A program made the position numbers and the translations under genes. The notes under the pieces are model-generated. The model searched no databases, had not been told where the DNA came from, and saw nothing but the letters and a program-made list of their open reading frames with translations. From assembly GCA_027704905.1 (NCBI GenBank), contig CM051004.1, positions 15,443,608-15,507,607 on the forward strand: DNA of 64,000 nt, read 5' to 3'. The stretch comes from Muraenolepis orangiensis. Taxonomy: Eukaryota > Chordata > Actinopteri > Gadiformes > Muraenolepididae. Of the stretch, positions 1 to 20,428 are shown piece by piece; the first letter of the stretch is position 1, and each line of letters opens with the position of its first letter.

Positions 1-286
1 TATCAAAGAAGTCATCGTCAAAACCATTTGAATTCATGAAAATAATTCAAAGATTTCCCCTCCAAGGGGTTAATGGGGAACCTGAAACTCCTTCTTTCAG
101 ATTTTTCTTTTCTCCACAGATCTTGGAACGGATTAGGTCTTATCTTAGATTTGCGATTGGCACCAAACAGTACAAACAGGGTTACCCCCAGCTAGACAAT
201 CACAGCCAATGTATCTGGCTGGGGCCATATCTTCCCCTTATCAGCAGAAAGAGCAGGGCCATCAGGGTGGGGGGGTGGGGGTGTCA

Positions 287-700
<414 letters not shown>

Positions 701-1811
701 GTGGTGGGACCAGCAGCTGGTACGGTGTTTTCTGTTTTCCCCTGATAGTTCTGGCCAATGCTGGTGTTGGGTTACACCCAGCTAGAGCGGGTTGCACAGG
801 GGCGGGCGGGGCGTGGGGGGGGGGCTGGTAGTTGGCATGGGATTGCGATAGGAGGGGGTTAAGAGAGGGGGCTGGTAGGGGGGGGGGGGGTCGTCGTGGG
901 CCTTTAAGCCAGTCTAACACCCAGGGAGCCATGCATACTCTATAGACACTGGCCATTGTAGACTGGAATTCCAGCAATGCATTTGATCGCTGGGGTGCGT
1001 CTCTGCCGGATGTCACCCAAAGTGACACCCGCGAGAGACGAAGGAGTCAACCCAGATGGGGTACCATAGGTCCTTAGAGAGGAAGAAGATGGGGGGTGGG
1101 GTGGGGGTGGGGCTTTGGTGTTTGACCTGAATATTGGTGATAATGAATTGAGAGCACATTAAGAGTCAGCGTGTGGCATTGCATCGGAAGGACAGGAGTA
1201 TAACCTTTGGCTGTGGCGCCTAAAGCAAAATGTAGAATTCTCAATACTGGAGGAGATATGACACCAGGGACCTGCTTTGTGTATGTATGGTCTGGATGAC
1301 TTAGTAAATGATGATGAATGCCCTCTTTCACCACAAACAAAACAAAATATTTATCAAGACACCTTCCCTTTCTGGTGCCGTTGGTGCCGACAAACAGAAT
1401 TGAGTTCAGGGAGGGTCTGGAATACATATTTCATCTGGCCTCGCTTACACTCTGCTCTTCCTTCACACTTGAAGGAAATCCCATCTGTTGTCTTTGGCCT
1501 TGTCCAGAGTGCATTCCCGGCCACCATGTGTGTGTGTGTGTGTGTGTGTGTATCATGGGCATGAATGTTTCTACTTTCAGACCACTTAAAATTAATGAAT
1601 GTGATTCTCTCCCACTGCTTTGTAGAAGCACTAACCCCCCCCAAAAGGTTATTCCTTGGAAACTGAAGCAGCTTTATTTTTACAGTGTACATCGATGCAT
1701 TGTAAGTACGGACGATCAAGCCGTACCTATGGTGACCTCCGGGGCAGGGAGCAAATCCCAAATTTGTGTAAAATAAACTTTATCATCATCAAAAAGAGTG
1801 AGGTCTCATCA

Positions 1812-1907
1812 GTCAAGTCAAGTCAAGTCAAGTCAAGTTTATTGTCACTTCACAGTTTACACAAGTATAAAGCAGTGATGTGAAAATCTTATGTGCAATA
1901 CCAGACG
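1812..1907 (+). repeat. Interspersed repeat with (TCAAG)n head
   Basis: The unit begins with a TCAAG pentamer run followed by a stretch reading TTTATTGTCACTTCACAG. The same sequence occurs inverted at 5414-5497 inside the P450 gene, so this is a dispersed family, probably a SINE or LINE 3' tail. Assignment to a named family was not possible by eye. Confidence 0.7.
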
Positions 1908-2245
1908 ACAGACAGCAGTTATAAAATAAGATAGAAATAGATAAAAATAGAATAATTTAATAATTTTTAAATTTTTATTTACATGTACTTACATGCTTAA
2001 TTAATATATTGACAGATTTGATTAATTTAAACTGAAACGATTTAATTACTTAATACTTACTTAATTACTTAATGATGATAATTATGAGCGCGTATGTTTA
2101 TGATTTGGAAATATGATTTGTAGAACCGTTGCTGTGTATGCGCCGCCATCTATCGGTAGAAAAGAGTACTGCGTTTTATTTTTATTTTTGGGCTGTAGGG
2201 TTGTAGCTTTAACTTTAAAAGAACGAGGAGGACATCTAGTGGTGG

Positions 2246-2247
<2 letters not shown>

Positions 2248-2297
<50 letters not shown>

Positions 2298-2300
2298 ATA
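2248..2300. repeat. Palindromic (AC)n(AT)n(GT)n microsatellite
   Basis: A compound microsatellite running AC, then AT, then GT, so its two halves are complementary and could fold into a single hairpin. Confidence 0.85.
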
Positions 2301-2875
2301 TATTACAAGGACGTGATTGTGATTATGTTGATTATGTTAGAACTAGAAGCAGGCTGGTCAGCAAATCAGGTTGGTCAGAGATTAGCCTACAATGGTGTTG
2401 TGTTTCTATATAGCCGATAAAGTGTTTACCTAAAGCGACCCAAAGCATTTTTAAAGGGGGCAGTGAACCCAAGCATTTTGGTTTGTTTTGTTTGTAAACG
2501 TGGTAGTATGTGTTTTAACATCGTCACCATACTGATATATTATGCCATTTTGTCAAGAGTTAACACCGTACTCTCAGCGCTGAACTCAAGTGGTCAAGCT
2601 TGTCAAGCTTCTTCCGAGAACCCTCAACCACAAACGCTTTTTTAAATCTCTTAAATTCGTTGTTGTTCGAAATTTGACCGGAAACAGGGGCACTTACATC
2701 AACACTTACATCTTTTAGATCATAAAGCAGCTAGTAGGCTTTGGAACTTGGCGATCAAAACCCAAACCCCCTTTTTTTTTTGGGGCCGGGGAGTCGTACA
2801 CCTCAAATTGGCCACCACACTCAAACGAGGAGAGACGCCGTTAGAACAGTTGTCGGTCGCCACACAGCACAAGTT

Positions 2876-11529
<8,654 letters not shown>

Positions 11530-11736
11530 GTTGTTGTTCGCTCACAGAGGCTGACTGACTGTTTCCTGGTTGCTTACAATCTCTATCGATGAGGAGGAAG
11601 AGGAGGAGGAGGAGGAGGAGGAGGAGATCCCTCCCAGTTCGTATTAGTCACTTATTAGTTATCAGGTCCACACTTGCTGTACTGTATTGTTGTTGTTTTA
11701 GTGAACATGTCTCTGTAAACTCCCTTTTTTTTTACA

Positions 11737-11891
<155 letters not shown>

Positions 11892-12259
11892 CTGCATACC
11901 CCTGCGCACTACCTGTTGATCTAAACTAGTTACGATACTAAAGGCTAGTATGCCTACTGTACTATAGACCTACTATACTATACTCTAGGCTTACTATAAT
12001 ATGTTATAATATAACAATGCCTACTATACTATACTATACTATATAATAATAATAATATACCTGCCTTCTATATACATTACTATTCTACACATAAGTACTA
12101 TACTATACTATGCTATACTATACTATACTATACTATACGGTCATGTGCCATTATAATCCATACAGTTAGACTCCAACAGACTCAGAATGGGCTGTGGAGT
12201 GATGACAGATACAAAAATGATCATGAAATCAAGTGGTGTGTTAATGTAGTTGATTGACT

Positions 12260-12825
12260 GGTGATGGTAATGGTGATGGTGGTGGAGGTGATGGTGGTGG
12301 TGGAGGTGATGGTGGTGGAGGTGATGGTGGAGGTGATGGTGGTGGAGGTGATGGTGGTGGTGGAGGTGATGGTGTTGGTGGAGGAGGTGATGGTGGTGGT
12401 GGAGGTGATGGTGGTGGAGGAGGTGGTGGTGGTGATGGTGATGGTGGTGGTGGAGGTGATGGTGTTGGTGGAGGAGGTGATGGTGGTGGTGGAGGTGATG
12501 GTGGTGGTGATGGTGTTGGTGGAGGTGATGGTGGTGGAGGAGGTGATGGTGGTGGTGGTGGTGGAGGTGATGGTGGTGATGGTGGAGGTGATGGTGGTGG
12601 TGGAGGTGATGGTGGTGGAGGAGGTGATGGTGGAGGTGATGGTGGTGGTGGAGGAGGTGATGGTGGTGGAGGAGGTGATGGTGATGGTGGTGGTGGTGGA
12701 GGTGATGGTGGTGGTGGAGGTGATGATGGTGATGGTGATGGTGGTGATGATGGTGATGGTGGTGGTGGTGGAGGTGATGGTGGTGGAGGAGGTGATGGTG
12801 TTGGTGGAGGAGGTGATGGTGGTGG
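12260..12825. repeat. GGTGAT/GGTGGA minisatellite
   Basis: About 565 bp of triplet-phased G-rich repeat built from GGTGAT, GGTGGT and GGTGGA. Because it is in 3-bp steps it keeps several frames open on both strands (poly-Gly/Asp, poly-Val/Met, poly-His, Thr/Ile/Ser). No homology or start context supports a protein. The plus strand has many GG doublets and could form two-tetrad G-quadruplexes. Confidence 0.92.
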
Positions 12826-13612
12826 CCAATGAGGGAATGATTCTTCAGAAATAGCGCTGGAGTAAACCTGGGAATTGCTGGGATATCGACCAAGAGTAGT
12901 CTATACCCTTTCTGAAGAACACTCAAATACTATACTCATAAATACCATATACCTCATAATAGTCGACTAAAACAGACAACAGCAGCATTTAAACAAGCAA
13001 TACTCATGGGGCTATAAGCCCTACTCAATATGTATTCAAACGAAATAGTAGGCTACATATTTAACATTAAACGGCCTATAATGGTAGTCATACAAACTAT
13101 CATCTACCGACAGATATCGTATCATATCATGCTAATTCAGTTTAATCTACTCTTCTATTATTTGACCTAAACGGTGGTTAATTTACAGCAGTGATATTTT
13201 TTTTAGCAGGTTATGTTTTATTGGGCTTTAAAACAAAATTTTATTTCAAAAGCCCCAAAAAAGATACGCGAGTTAAAAGCCGTGGACATGTCTGTCACGG
13301 GGTCACAGCGCCACCAAGTGGTACGACTATGTATTACATATCCCAAAGGAGCGATGAGGCGTAGGCCTAGCGCACGTATCCTGCTAAAAATACAAATTAT
13401 GGGATAAACTCAATTATTATTATTTGGATTAACATTGGACATTTTGTACAATAAAGGAGAAAGTATGGCATATATATAAAAAAACAACCCATTTGTAAAC
13501 CACCTTGTAAATGTTCAATAAAGACTACTTTGGGATGAATGTTTGACATCGCAAATGATCTGTATTTAAATCATCAGGCACCCATGGAACAATTATAACG
13601 AAATGAAGACTT

Positions 13613-13618
13613 TTTATT
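13613..13618 (-). terminator. Candidate prdx6 polyadenylation signal
   Basis: AATAAA on the minus strand, about 275 bp after the prdx6 stop codon. Position and orientation fit a 3' UTR end; no other evidence is available. Confidence 0.4.
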
Positions 13619-13891
13619 CATGAATACTTTTTGTTATATTAAGAAGAGTTACAAAAAACAAATTATCTGTTTGTCAGAAGCATTGGCAATACATCAATAC
13701 ATTATGCACGCTAATTATGATTGATAATGGCTAACTATGATTGCTGCTTTGTTTGTGTGTATATAGTAAGTATATTAAGTGCAATGTCAGGCGATTAAGT
13801 GCGATTGCTGAAACATGGTGGGACTACACAGTGACTGTTTGATGATCCGTGTGCCAATGGTTGTTAATGGGAATTCTAATGTGGGCTGAAA

Positions 13892-16800
13892 TCAGGGCTG
13901 GGTGTAGCGCAGGTATTTCTTCCCAGAAGGCAGTTCTTTGCACGTCACCCCGCTAGGAAAGAGGGCGGCAGCCTCCGCCTCGGAGAGAGAGGGGATCACC
14001 ATGACTTTATGACCAGGCTGAAAAACAAGAGGAGGAGAGGTTTGCTTCACATAAATAATATATAACAAAATACAAATAAACCACACCCACACTTTTTTTT
14101 ATTTTTTTCCCTCCCCCCCCCGTAAAATTCCCCACTTCTGATATAAACGTCATTCCATAATGTAGCCCTTGATCGGTGTGAGTTAGTGTTAGTGCAATCC
14201 TATGTTGTTCAGCATCTGTACCTTCCAGTTGACAGGGGTGGCCACCTTCTTCTGAGCCGTGAGCTGAAGGGAGTCGATGACCCTCAGCAGCTCATCAAAG
14301 TTCCTGCCGGTTGTTGCCGGGTAGAGAATGGACAACTTCATCTTCTTGTCTGGCCCAATCACAAACACCTGGGAGGACAAAGCAAGATGGGGTTAAAGCA
14401 GAGCAGTGGTTCCCAACCTGGGGTACCGGGGCCCCCTGAGGGGGGCGCCAGAGATATCAGGAGGTCCACAAAGCTGCAAATCTAAAAGCCAACCTTCAAA
14501 TAGATTTAAATATAAATAAAATTAATATATATATAAAGAGAACATTCCAAAATGACATCAATAAATACAGGAGTTCTAAGAATCCAACAAATCATTAGAA
14601 GACAGCAAATACTTATACTCTCAATTCTGGGAAGATCGACAGAATAAATCAATTTGACCGCTGACCTTCCAAAAGCACGTCCAATTACATAACTGCTTTG
14701 TGTGACGTACTAGAAGAAACGGGATCTAAACATCCCAATGATACAAAGACTCATAGTCAGCGTCTCAGAGTCCACCAAACTATTCACTGTCCATTCAAAG
14801 TCATATCACAACCTCCGAATAAAGAATATTGCATGGGAACAATATACACTTCATCATTATTTCAATAATATATACTTGGTTGGTTAATGGAACAAATACA
14901 AAAAGGAAAACATGAGATTTACACAGCATTTAGAGATAAGAGAGATATTAGACAGAATACGATTTAGTTATTTTCGACGAGGATTTGGGGGGGGGTGGGG
15001 GTCGCCAATGGAAAAGGTTTGGGAACCACTGAAGTGAGGATATTTGACATTTTTATGAAAACGTTGAATAGCCCATTCCCTCTTTTGTATTGCTCTGGTG
15101 TGGACTATGGATATCTCCCGAAAAGGTGAGGAAGATAAACTTTAATAAGAGTAAATAACATGAGTACAAATAAAAAGGTCAGCTTTACAAGCTGGCCATA
15201 GTTCATCTTGGAGATTGTATAACCAAACTGTCTAGCACATACACACGCAAACACAGAACCACTCTAAGGGTTTGATTTCCCTACTAAAACTTTAAGCGCG
15301 GGTCTTCCTCATCTTTATTCCTTATTTTGTTTGAAATAGTTATTCATTCTTGCAGCTTCTGTTGAAAACCCATCAGCCATCCGAGTGGACACGCCCACAT
15401 GAGTGATGTCACTACAGGGTATTGAAATAGCGTGCAATGGGGAATTATTGTCAACCGCTAAGAGGCGTGGGTGGTGGTGGTGGGGGGGGGGGGGGGGGGG
15501 GCGGTGGAGACTCTTACACAGCGGGCGGTGAGGGGCATCCCGTCCTTGTCGATCTCATCCGGGTCCAACATGCCCAGCTGGACGGAAAGCACTCGCTTGT
15601 CGTCGGCGATGATGGGGAAAGGCAGGGGGCTGTCAGGTTCCCCGCTGAACGCCATCACGTCCTATCGGACAGAATGACAGTGGAGCGATGGTCAAGACGC
15701 AATGTCCCCTATGAGTCCCCTACAATGTCCCCTATGAGTCCCCTACAATGTCCCCTATGAGTCCCCTACAATGTCCCCTATGAGTCCCCTACAATGTCCC
15801 CTATGAGGAACAGTTTTTTGTTTTTCTGTGCAATGGAATGCTTACTTCCCATTCCAATCCCGCAGTAGGAATTTCCTACAATGCAACACAAAATAGTAAC
15901 TATACTATATACATAAGGTAGGATTGATTGACATGGCCTTGAACATGTGACAATTTTCAACACTCATTCACTTGCTTGCATAATTACACTGGTCAGTTTT
16001 GCGAATTCCATTTATTTTTCGCCTTTAAGTTTTAGATTTTATGACAGGATTCAAGATGACTTTATTTATCCCGAGGGAAATTAAGGTGCAACAGTTGAAA
16101 CAGGGGGAATAAATGCACACAAAATATACTAATACCTAAAAACGAAATAACAACAAACTAAACTAGTATAAACAAAGATCAGATTTAAAATAAACCAAAA
16201 AAAAATAATGTGTCAACTTTAGTCAGTAACAGCTTTACAAGCTGGCCATAGATAATCTGGAGATTATATAACCAAACTGTCAACTGCACATAAACAACAA
16301 CGCCTAACTGCTCAGGGTTTGGTTTTCCCACTAAACTTGAAGTACCAGTACTGGTCTTCTTTGTTTTATTCGTTTTGAAACGGTCATTCATTCATTCATT
16401 CAGCTTTCGTTTGCGTCAAGATTTGTTTAATGGAATGCTTACTCCCCATTCCCTCCCGCAGTATGAATTTCTAACACAATACTATAAAAAGAGTTGATAC
16501 AATCAAAATGACAATAAAATAATACAGTGACTGGTGGATGTACATGTGTTGAATTGTGCCAGTAGTGCAGCAGCATCATCAATAGTGCAGTGCAGTAACT
16601 GTAAAAAAAACTAACCGCAAAACTGTGTGTTTTGCTCCTTAGTGACACTTCCTTGGTGAGCCGTTACCATACCGACAGGAGGAAATTAATTAATACATTA
16701 AGTGGGCAAAGTCAAACCTTGCTCCAGTTGTGGTGATCCTCCACACTGTCGATGGACAGGGCGATCATCTTGACGCCCCGTTTCTTGAACTCCCCCGTGA

Positions 16801-17868
16801 TGCCGGCAGCACATGCCAGCTCAGTGGTGCACACGGGGGTGAAGTCCCGTGGGTGAGAGAACAGAATGCCCCATCTTTAAAAAAACAAAAAAAAGCATTT
16901 GTTTAGGATGTTTAGTTAAACCAACGACAGTTTAACACTCTTCAAAACTTGCACCCCGCCCCCCCCCTCCCCCCCCACAGGCCTGATTGGGTCAGCGCTG
17001 TTTTAGATTAGATTCCCAATATATTGTCAGTGTACAGCACAACTACAGTACATCAAACTGAATTTGGCATCTAACCAGAGTGCAAACGTTGCAGTAAAGT
17101 GCATGGTAATATATAATGTACAGTGGTTTAATAATATGTAAAAACGGTCTACTACTGTTTGTAGGGCTGCTTTCGTTGAGTGCATACATGGCAGGGTGTC
17201 TTAAAAGATTAACTACAAACGGTCAGAGCAACTTTCAACTATAAAAGTTAATAATCCAGATTGTGTGAGACAATTGATTGTTTCGCCCGTTTCTACAACC
17301 ACACTAAATAACGAGGAAGGTTGGGAAGTGTTCTATAGTTGACCTTATCCTTAATCAGATACCTAAACATTACATTACAGTCATTTAGACGCCTTTATCC
17401 AAAGCAACTTACAATAGTGTGTTTCAACAAAGGAAGGTAAGAGAACAACCAGAAGTCAAAAGTGCATTTCATTTCTAACAAGTCTCCAAGAACTGAACCA
17501 GTGCTCGGGTAAACATACAATAAGTTCAGGTAAAAGTACAGTAAGGGAAAAGTACAATAAGTTCACAAACAATATATAACAATATGTAGAACAATATATA
17601 CCTATCTAAAAGATATAATCTGCTTAGATAATCGACTAAGTAGCAGTAACAGAAGCGTTGTGTTACACAAGCCATAGGAAGCACAGGTGTAGTTCATAGT
17701 TCAAGTTTATGTAACCCCAGATGGCCCTCCTCTTGTAACACGTTTACTACAACACACACACACACACACGACTTACGAGTCTCCTAGAAAGTCGTGGAAC
17801 TTGATCTTTCCGATGGTGGTATCGGCCTCGAAGTTAGGGAACACATCTCCGAGCAAAACACCCGGCAT
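13892..17868 (-). CDS. prdx6: Peroxiredoxin 6 (1-Cys peroxiredoxin)
   Basis: PRDX6 reduces H2O2 and phospholipid hydroperoxides using glutathione, and in mammals also has phospholipase A2 and acyltransferase activity. Five exons (minus): 17868-17777, 16874-16718, 15661-15518, 14368-14222, 14017-13892. The sum is 666 bp, 221 aa plus stop; human PRDX6 is 224 aa. The start is MPGVLLGDVFPNFEADTT. The peroxidatic cysteine lies in PRDFTPVCTTE at Cys46 (human Cys47), preceded by the HP (38-39) that holds the active-site His. The lipase-type GxSxG region of mammals is represented here by the segment around LGDSWGILFS. The C-terminal 1-Cys Prx domain ends PSGKKYLRYTQP. Phases are consistent and there are no breaks. 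It is divergent from plpp6. Confidence 0.97.
14404..15031. mobile_element. hAT-type element in prdx6 intron 3
   Basis: The left end reads CAGTGGTTCCCAACCTGGGG and the right end, reverse complemented, CAGTGGTTCCCAAACC. The outside 8-mers are AAGCAGAG (14396-14403) and AAGTGAGG (15032-15039), a 6/8 match. It is AT-rich inside with no intact transposase. A typical relic. Confidence 0.7.
15175..15360. repeat. Repeat shared with 16205-16400, copy 1
   Basis: Contains AGCTTTACAAGCTGGCCATAG and TATAACCAAACTGTC. A diverged direct copy lies at 16205-16400 in the next prdx6 intron. Origin unknown; probably a dispersed repeat family. Confidence 0.65.
15700..15806. repeat. 23-bp tandem repeat in prdx6 intron 2
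   Basis: About four to five copies of a unit containing ATGTCCCCTATGAGTCCCCT, close to the acceptor of exon 3 on the minus strand. Confidence 0.9.
16060..16180 (-). mobile_element. LINE 3' tail fragment, antisense
   Basis: Reads CCCGAGGGAAATTAAGGTGC and GGGGGAATAAATGCACAC, the reverse complement of the 3' end of the LINE at 40410-41735 (about 41650-41705). It is therefore a 5'-truncated copy of the same family, on the minus strand, in prdx6 intron 2. Confidence 0.7.
16205..16650. repeat. Dispersed repeats in prdx6 intron 2
   Basis: 16205-16400 repeats 15175-15360. 16432-16600 contains CTTACTCCCCATTCCCTCCC and GTGCAGTGCAGTAACTG, an inverted relative of the LINE tail at 37405-37830 and 61247-61500. 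A related short piece is at 15836-15880. Confidence 0.55.
17005..17160 (+). repeat. Dispersed repeat in prdx6 intron 1
   Basis: Contains TTTGGCATCTAACCAGAGTG and GTAATATATAATGTACAGTGG. Close relatives are at 6160-6300 and 5319-5400 in the P450 gene. Confidence 0.65.
17371..17530 (+). repeat. Fish SINE-like repeat in prdx6 intron 1
   Basis: Contains ACATTACATTACAGTCATTT and AAAGCAACTTACAATAGTGT, the same family as 3943-4075. Confidence 0.7.
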
Positions 17869-18298
17869 GATCCTGTCTTTCTGGTCACACAATGATGACC
17901 AATCTCAAACACGCGACGTCTGCGTCACGTGGGGTGTTTTAAACCCGGAAAAGAAGTAAAGTGGGCGTGTTTACCGCGTGTCAGCAGATTAGTGGGCGTG
18001 TTTACCGCGTGTCGGCGGATGAGTGGGCGTGTTTTTTTTTTTACCGTAGCAGACCGTAAGTGGCTCCAAAAAAAGAGACACCATTTCCCAGCTCCCACTG
18101 CGATAGGAAGGAACAACAACAATGGCGGCTTGAAGAAGTAACCCGGGACGTGACAGGAATGGTCAAACGTGAAGCGATGAATTGAAAAGAAATAAATAAG
18201 TCAGTCGACATACCCCACCGCAGAAGACCGAACCGCGTACGTGGTGCATCCGGAACACACACACATACACACACATACACACACACACACACACACAC

Positions 18299-18342
<44 letters not shown>

Positions 18343-18388
18343 CAAACTGTGTGTTGTATTGTCAACCAAAAACAAAGAAGCGATACAT
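17869..18388. promoter_or_regulatory. Divergent prdx6 / plpp6 promoter region
   Basis: The start codons of prdx6 (minus) and plpp6 (plus) are 520 bp apart and nothing else is between them, so a bidirectional promoter is likely. Seen: CCAAT at 17899-17903, a CACGTG E-box at 17926-17931 within TGCGTCACGTGGGG, and three copies of GTGGGCGTG at 17961, 17992 and 18023, exactly 31 bp apart. The first two repeats also share TTTACCGCGTGTC. GTGGGCGTG is the type of site bound by KLF/SP-class zinc fingers. Nearer plpp6 a (CA)n/(CATA)n microsatellite occupies 18256-18342. Factor binding is inference. Confidence 0.6.
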
Positions 18389-19310
18389 ATGCCTTCCCCG
18401 AAAGCGAAGAACCCTTCCCGGAGCGGCGGCAGTCCTGTGCCCGGCAGCGGCAGCAGCAGCTCCAACGGTCGCTTCGAGTTCATGTCTCTGAACCGGTCGC
18501 CGGGCAACGACACGCCGACGGCCCGGCTCAGAGCCTCGGAGAGCAGCCCCACGCGGCGCCGCGGCTCCGGCTCCTCCACCGGTTCGACCAGCGGCCAGGG
18601 GATGCCCGAGGAGGACTGCATGCGGCTCAACCCGTCCATCCTGGGCATAGCGCTGAGCTCCCTGCTGGCCGTGGACCTGTGGCTGTCCAAGTGCCTCGGG
18701 GTCTGCGCCTCTGAGGACTCCGCGTGGGGGAGCGTTCGCCCATTGATGAAACTGGTGGAGATCTCCGGCCATGGGGTCCCCTGGCTGGTCGGGACCGCCT
18801 ACTGCGTGTTCAAGAGTGACAGCACCGCGGGACAAGAAGTCATGTTGAACCTGTTCATGGGTAAACCTCGTCCTTTTTTTTGTCTTCATCTGCCCTAACG
18901 ATTACGACGTATTCTTTTTGTAGAATTTGACATGGGCACACTTTCGCTGTGTAGCCGCAACGTGTGCTTGTGTACATGTTGGTCAGGGTCGAAAAATGTT
19001 GAATGAGAATTTAGCGACTGCCATTGGTGCAGCCCATGCCATTGATGCCATTGCTACAATGCAACACGCTATCTTGTTTTCTCCACATCTTCCATGAGAA
19101 GATAGACACGTTGACAAAGCCTCTCTCAACCCTTGCCACAACTTTAGTTCCCCCTGGTGATGAAATCTGAAAATGGTCAACGACTTGTGTCGTCGTCATT
19201 GATTGTGCCACAGTCAGACCGACCACTTTGTTGTCTAATGTATAATGTAGGCATTTGGTGCAGGCTTACATTCTATCACACATGGATACATACTAATATT
19301 AGCGTAATAC

Positions 19311-19367
<57 letters not shown>

Positions 19368-20428
19368 CCTATACATGAAAATCATATCTTTGTTTATAAC
19401 ACTACATTATGCACTATACACAAATACGTGTAGTGCCTGTGTAATAAGCACAGACACTGGGTGAGTTCAGTCCAGAGATTAACATAAATAAAGTTACAAA
19501 ACGGTCACAAGCGTGCCTTTCATTGCCAGAAATTATTTAACTTATTAGCTATGTTTGATGGGTTTGACAATTCATGTAGAAAAAGTGTTTATTACTACTA
19601 TTTTCTTTACATTTAAATTTTTTTTGTGGATTAGACTGCCGGGAGATTCTAGAGGATCTAATAGTGTTTAGAATCCATACTAACATTTACAAGGAGTCAA
19701 TAGAAAAGGTAAAGTGAACACACAGATGTGGAAGAAAAGGGGTAATGGTTTCTCACCACGTTCTGCACGTAACCCTATTTCCCCACTGCATGTTTGTATC
19801 GGGGGAAAACGTCAGATTTGTCAAATATTTCCTCTAGCCCAGATAGACACAGAAGACCAAGGAGATGTGCTTTGACTAAGTTACGAAATATTGTTACTGT
19901 ATCGGCGGCTCAATAGTGTTGAGTGACACTGGGACTCGGGTGAGTTCCGTGTGGTACAAAGTTTTCCTCCTGCGACGTGTATATCACTACGATATACTGA
20001 CGACGGTGTTCTTTGTTTCTTTTTCTTATTTGTTTCTTTCTTTTTTCTTTCCCTTCACAGCCCTGCTGCTGGACCTGGTCCTGGTGAGCACCGTCAAGGC
20101 TATAGTGCGCCGGCGCCGCCCCGCCCACAACCGCATGGACATGTTCGCCACGTTCTCCATCGACCGCTACTCCTTCCCCTCCGGCCACGCCACGCGCGCC
20201 GCCATGTGCGCCCGCTTCCTCCTGGCCCACTTGGTGCTGGCGGCGCCGCTTCGCGTACTGGTCCTGCTCTGGGCCGTTATCGTGGGACTGAGCCGCGTTC
20301 TGCTGGGCCGGCACAACGTGACGGACGTGCTGTTCGGCTTCGGGATGGGCTACTGCGAGTACAACCTGGTGGAAGTGCTGTGGCTCTCACCGCAGGTCCT
20401 GCAGGCGCTGCTGGGACCGCTGGCGTGA
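18389..20428 (+). CDS. plpp6: Phospholipid phosphatase 6 (polyisoprenoid diphosphate phosphatase)
   Basis: A PAP2-superfamily membrane phosphatase; the mammalian PLPP6/PPAPDC2 enzyme hydrolyses presqualene and polyisoprenoid diphosphates at the ER/nuclear envelope. Two exons: 18389-18860 and 20061-20428, 840 bp, 279 aa plus stop. A possible upstream in-frame ATG at 18359 is less likely because MPSPKAKN matches the family N-terminus. The order is a basic Ser/Gly-rich tail (1-70), PEEDCMRLNPS, membrane segments, then the three PAP2 motifs: KAIVRRRRP (170-178), PSGH (197-200, catalytic His200) and SRVLLGRHNVTD (235-246, His242, Asp246). The exon junction splits Ala158. No damage is seen. The GC-rich first exon lies next to the shared promoter with prdx6. 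Confidence 0.95.
19314..19365. repeat. (AT)n microsatellite in plpp6 intron
   Basis: About 52 bp of AT dinucleotide in the single plpp6 intron (18861-20060). Confidence 0.95.

Larger units (their letters stand above)
1051..2875. other. Intergenic DNA downstream of the P450 gene
   Basis: No coding exon could be supported. It holds a short (TG)n at 1527-1551, a SINE-like repeat at 1812-1907, AT-rich DNA at 1920-2090, and a palindromic AC-AT-GT microsatellite at 2248-2300. The 3' UTR of the minus-strand P450 gene must start at 2875 and run leftward. The AT-rich stretch near 2172-2190 reads as AAAAATAAAAATAAAA on the minus strand and is one possible polyadenylation region, which is not proven. 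Confidence 0.5.

Noticed and set aside
12141..12926. Open frames with poly-His, poly-Gly-Asp and Thr-Ile-Ser
   Set aside because: Artefacts of a 3-bp-phased minisatellite; open in several frames on both strands at once.
18241..18714. Alternative frames over plpp6 exon 1
   Set aside because: Other frames of a GC-rich exon plus a CA tract; the PLPP6 frame has clear family motifs.
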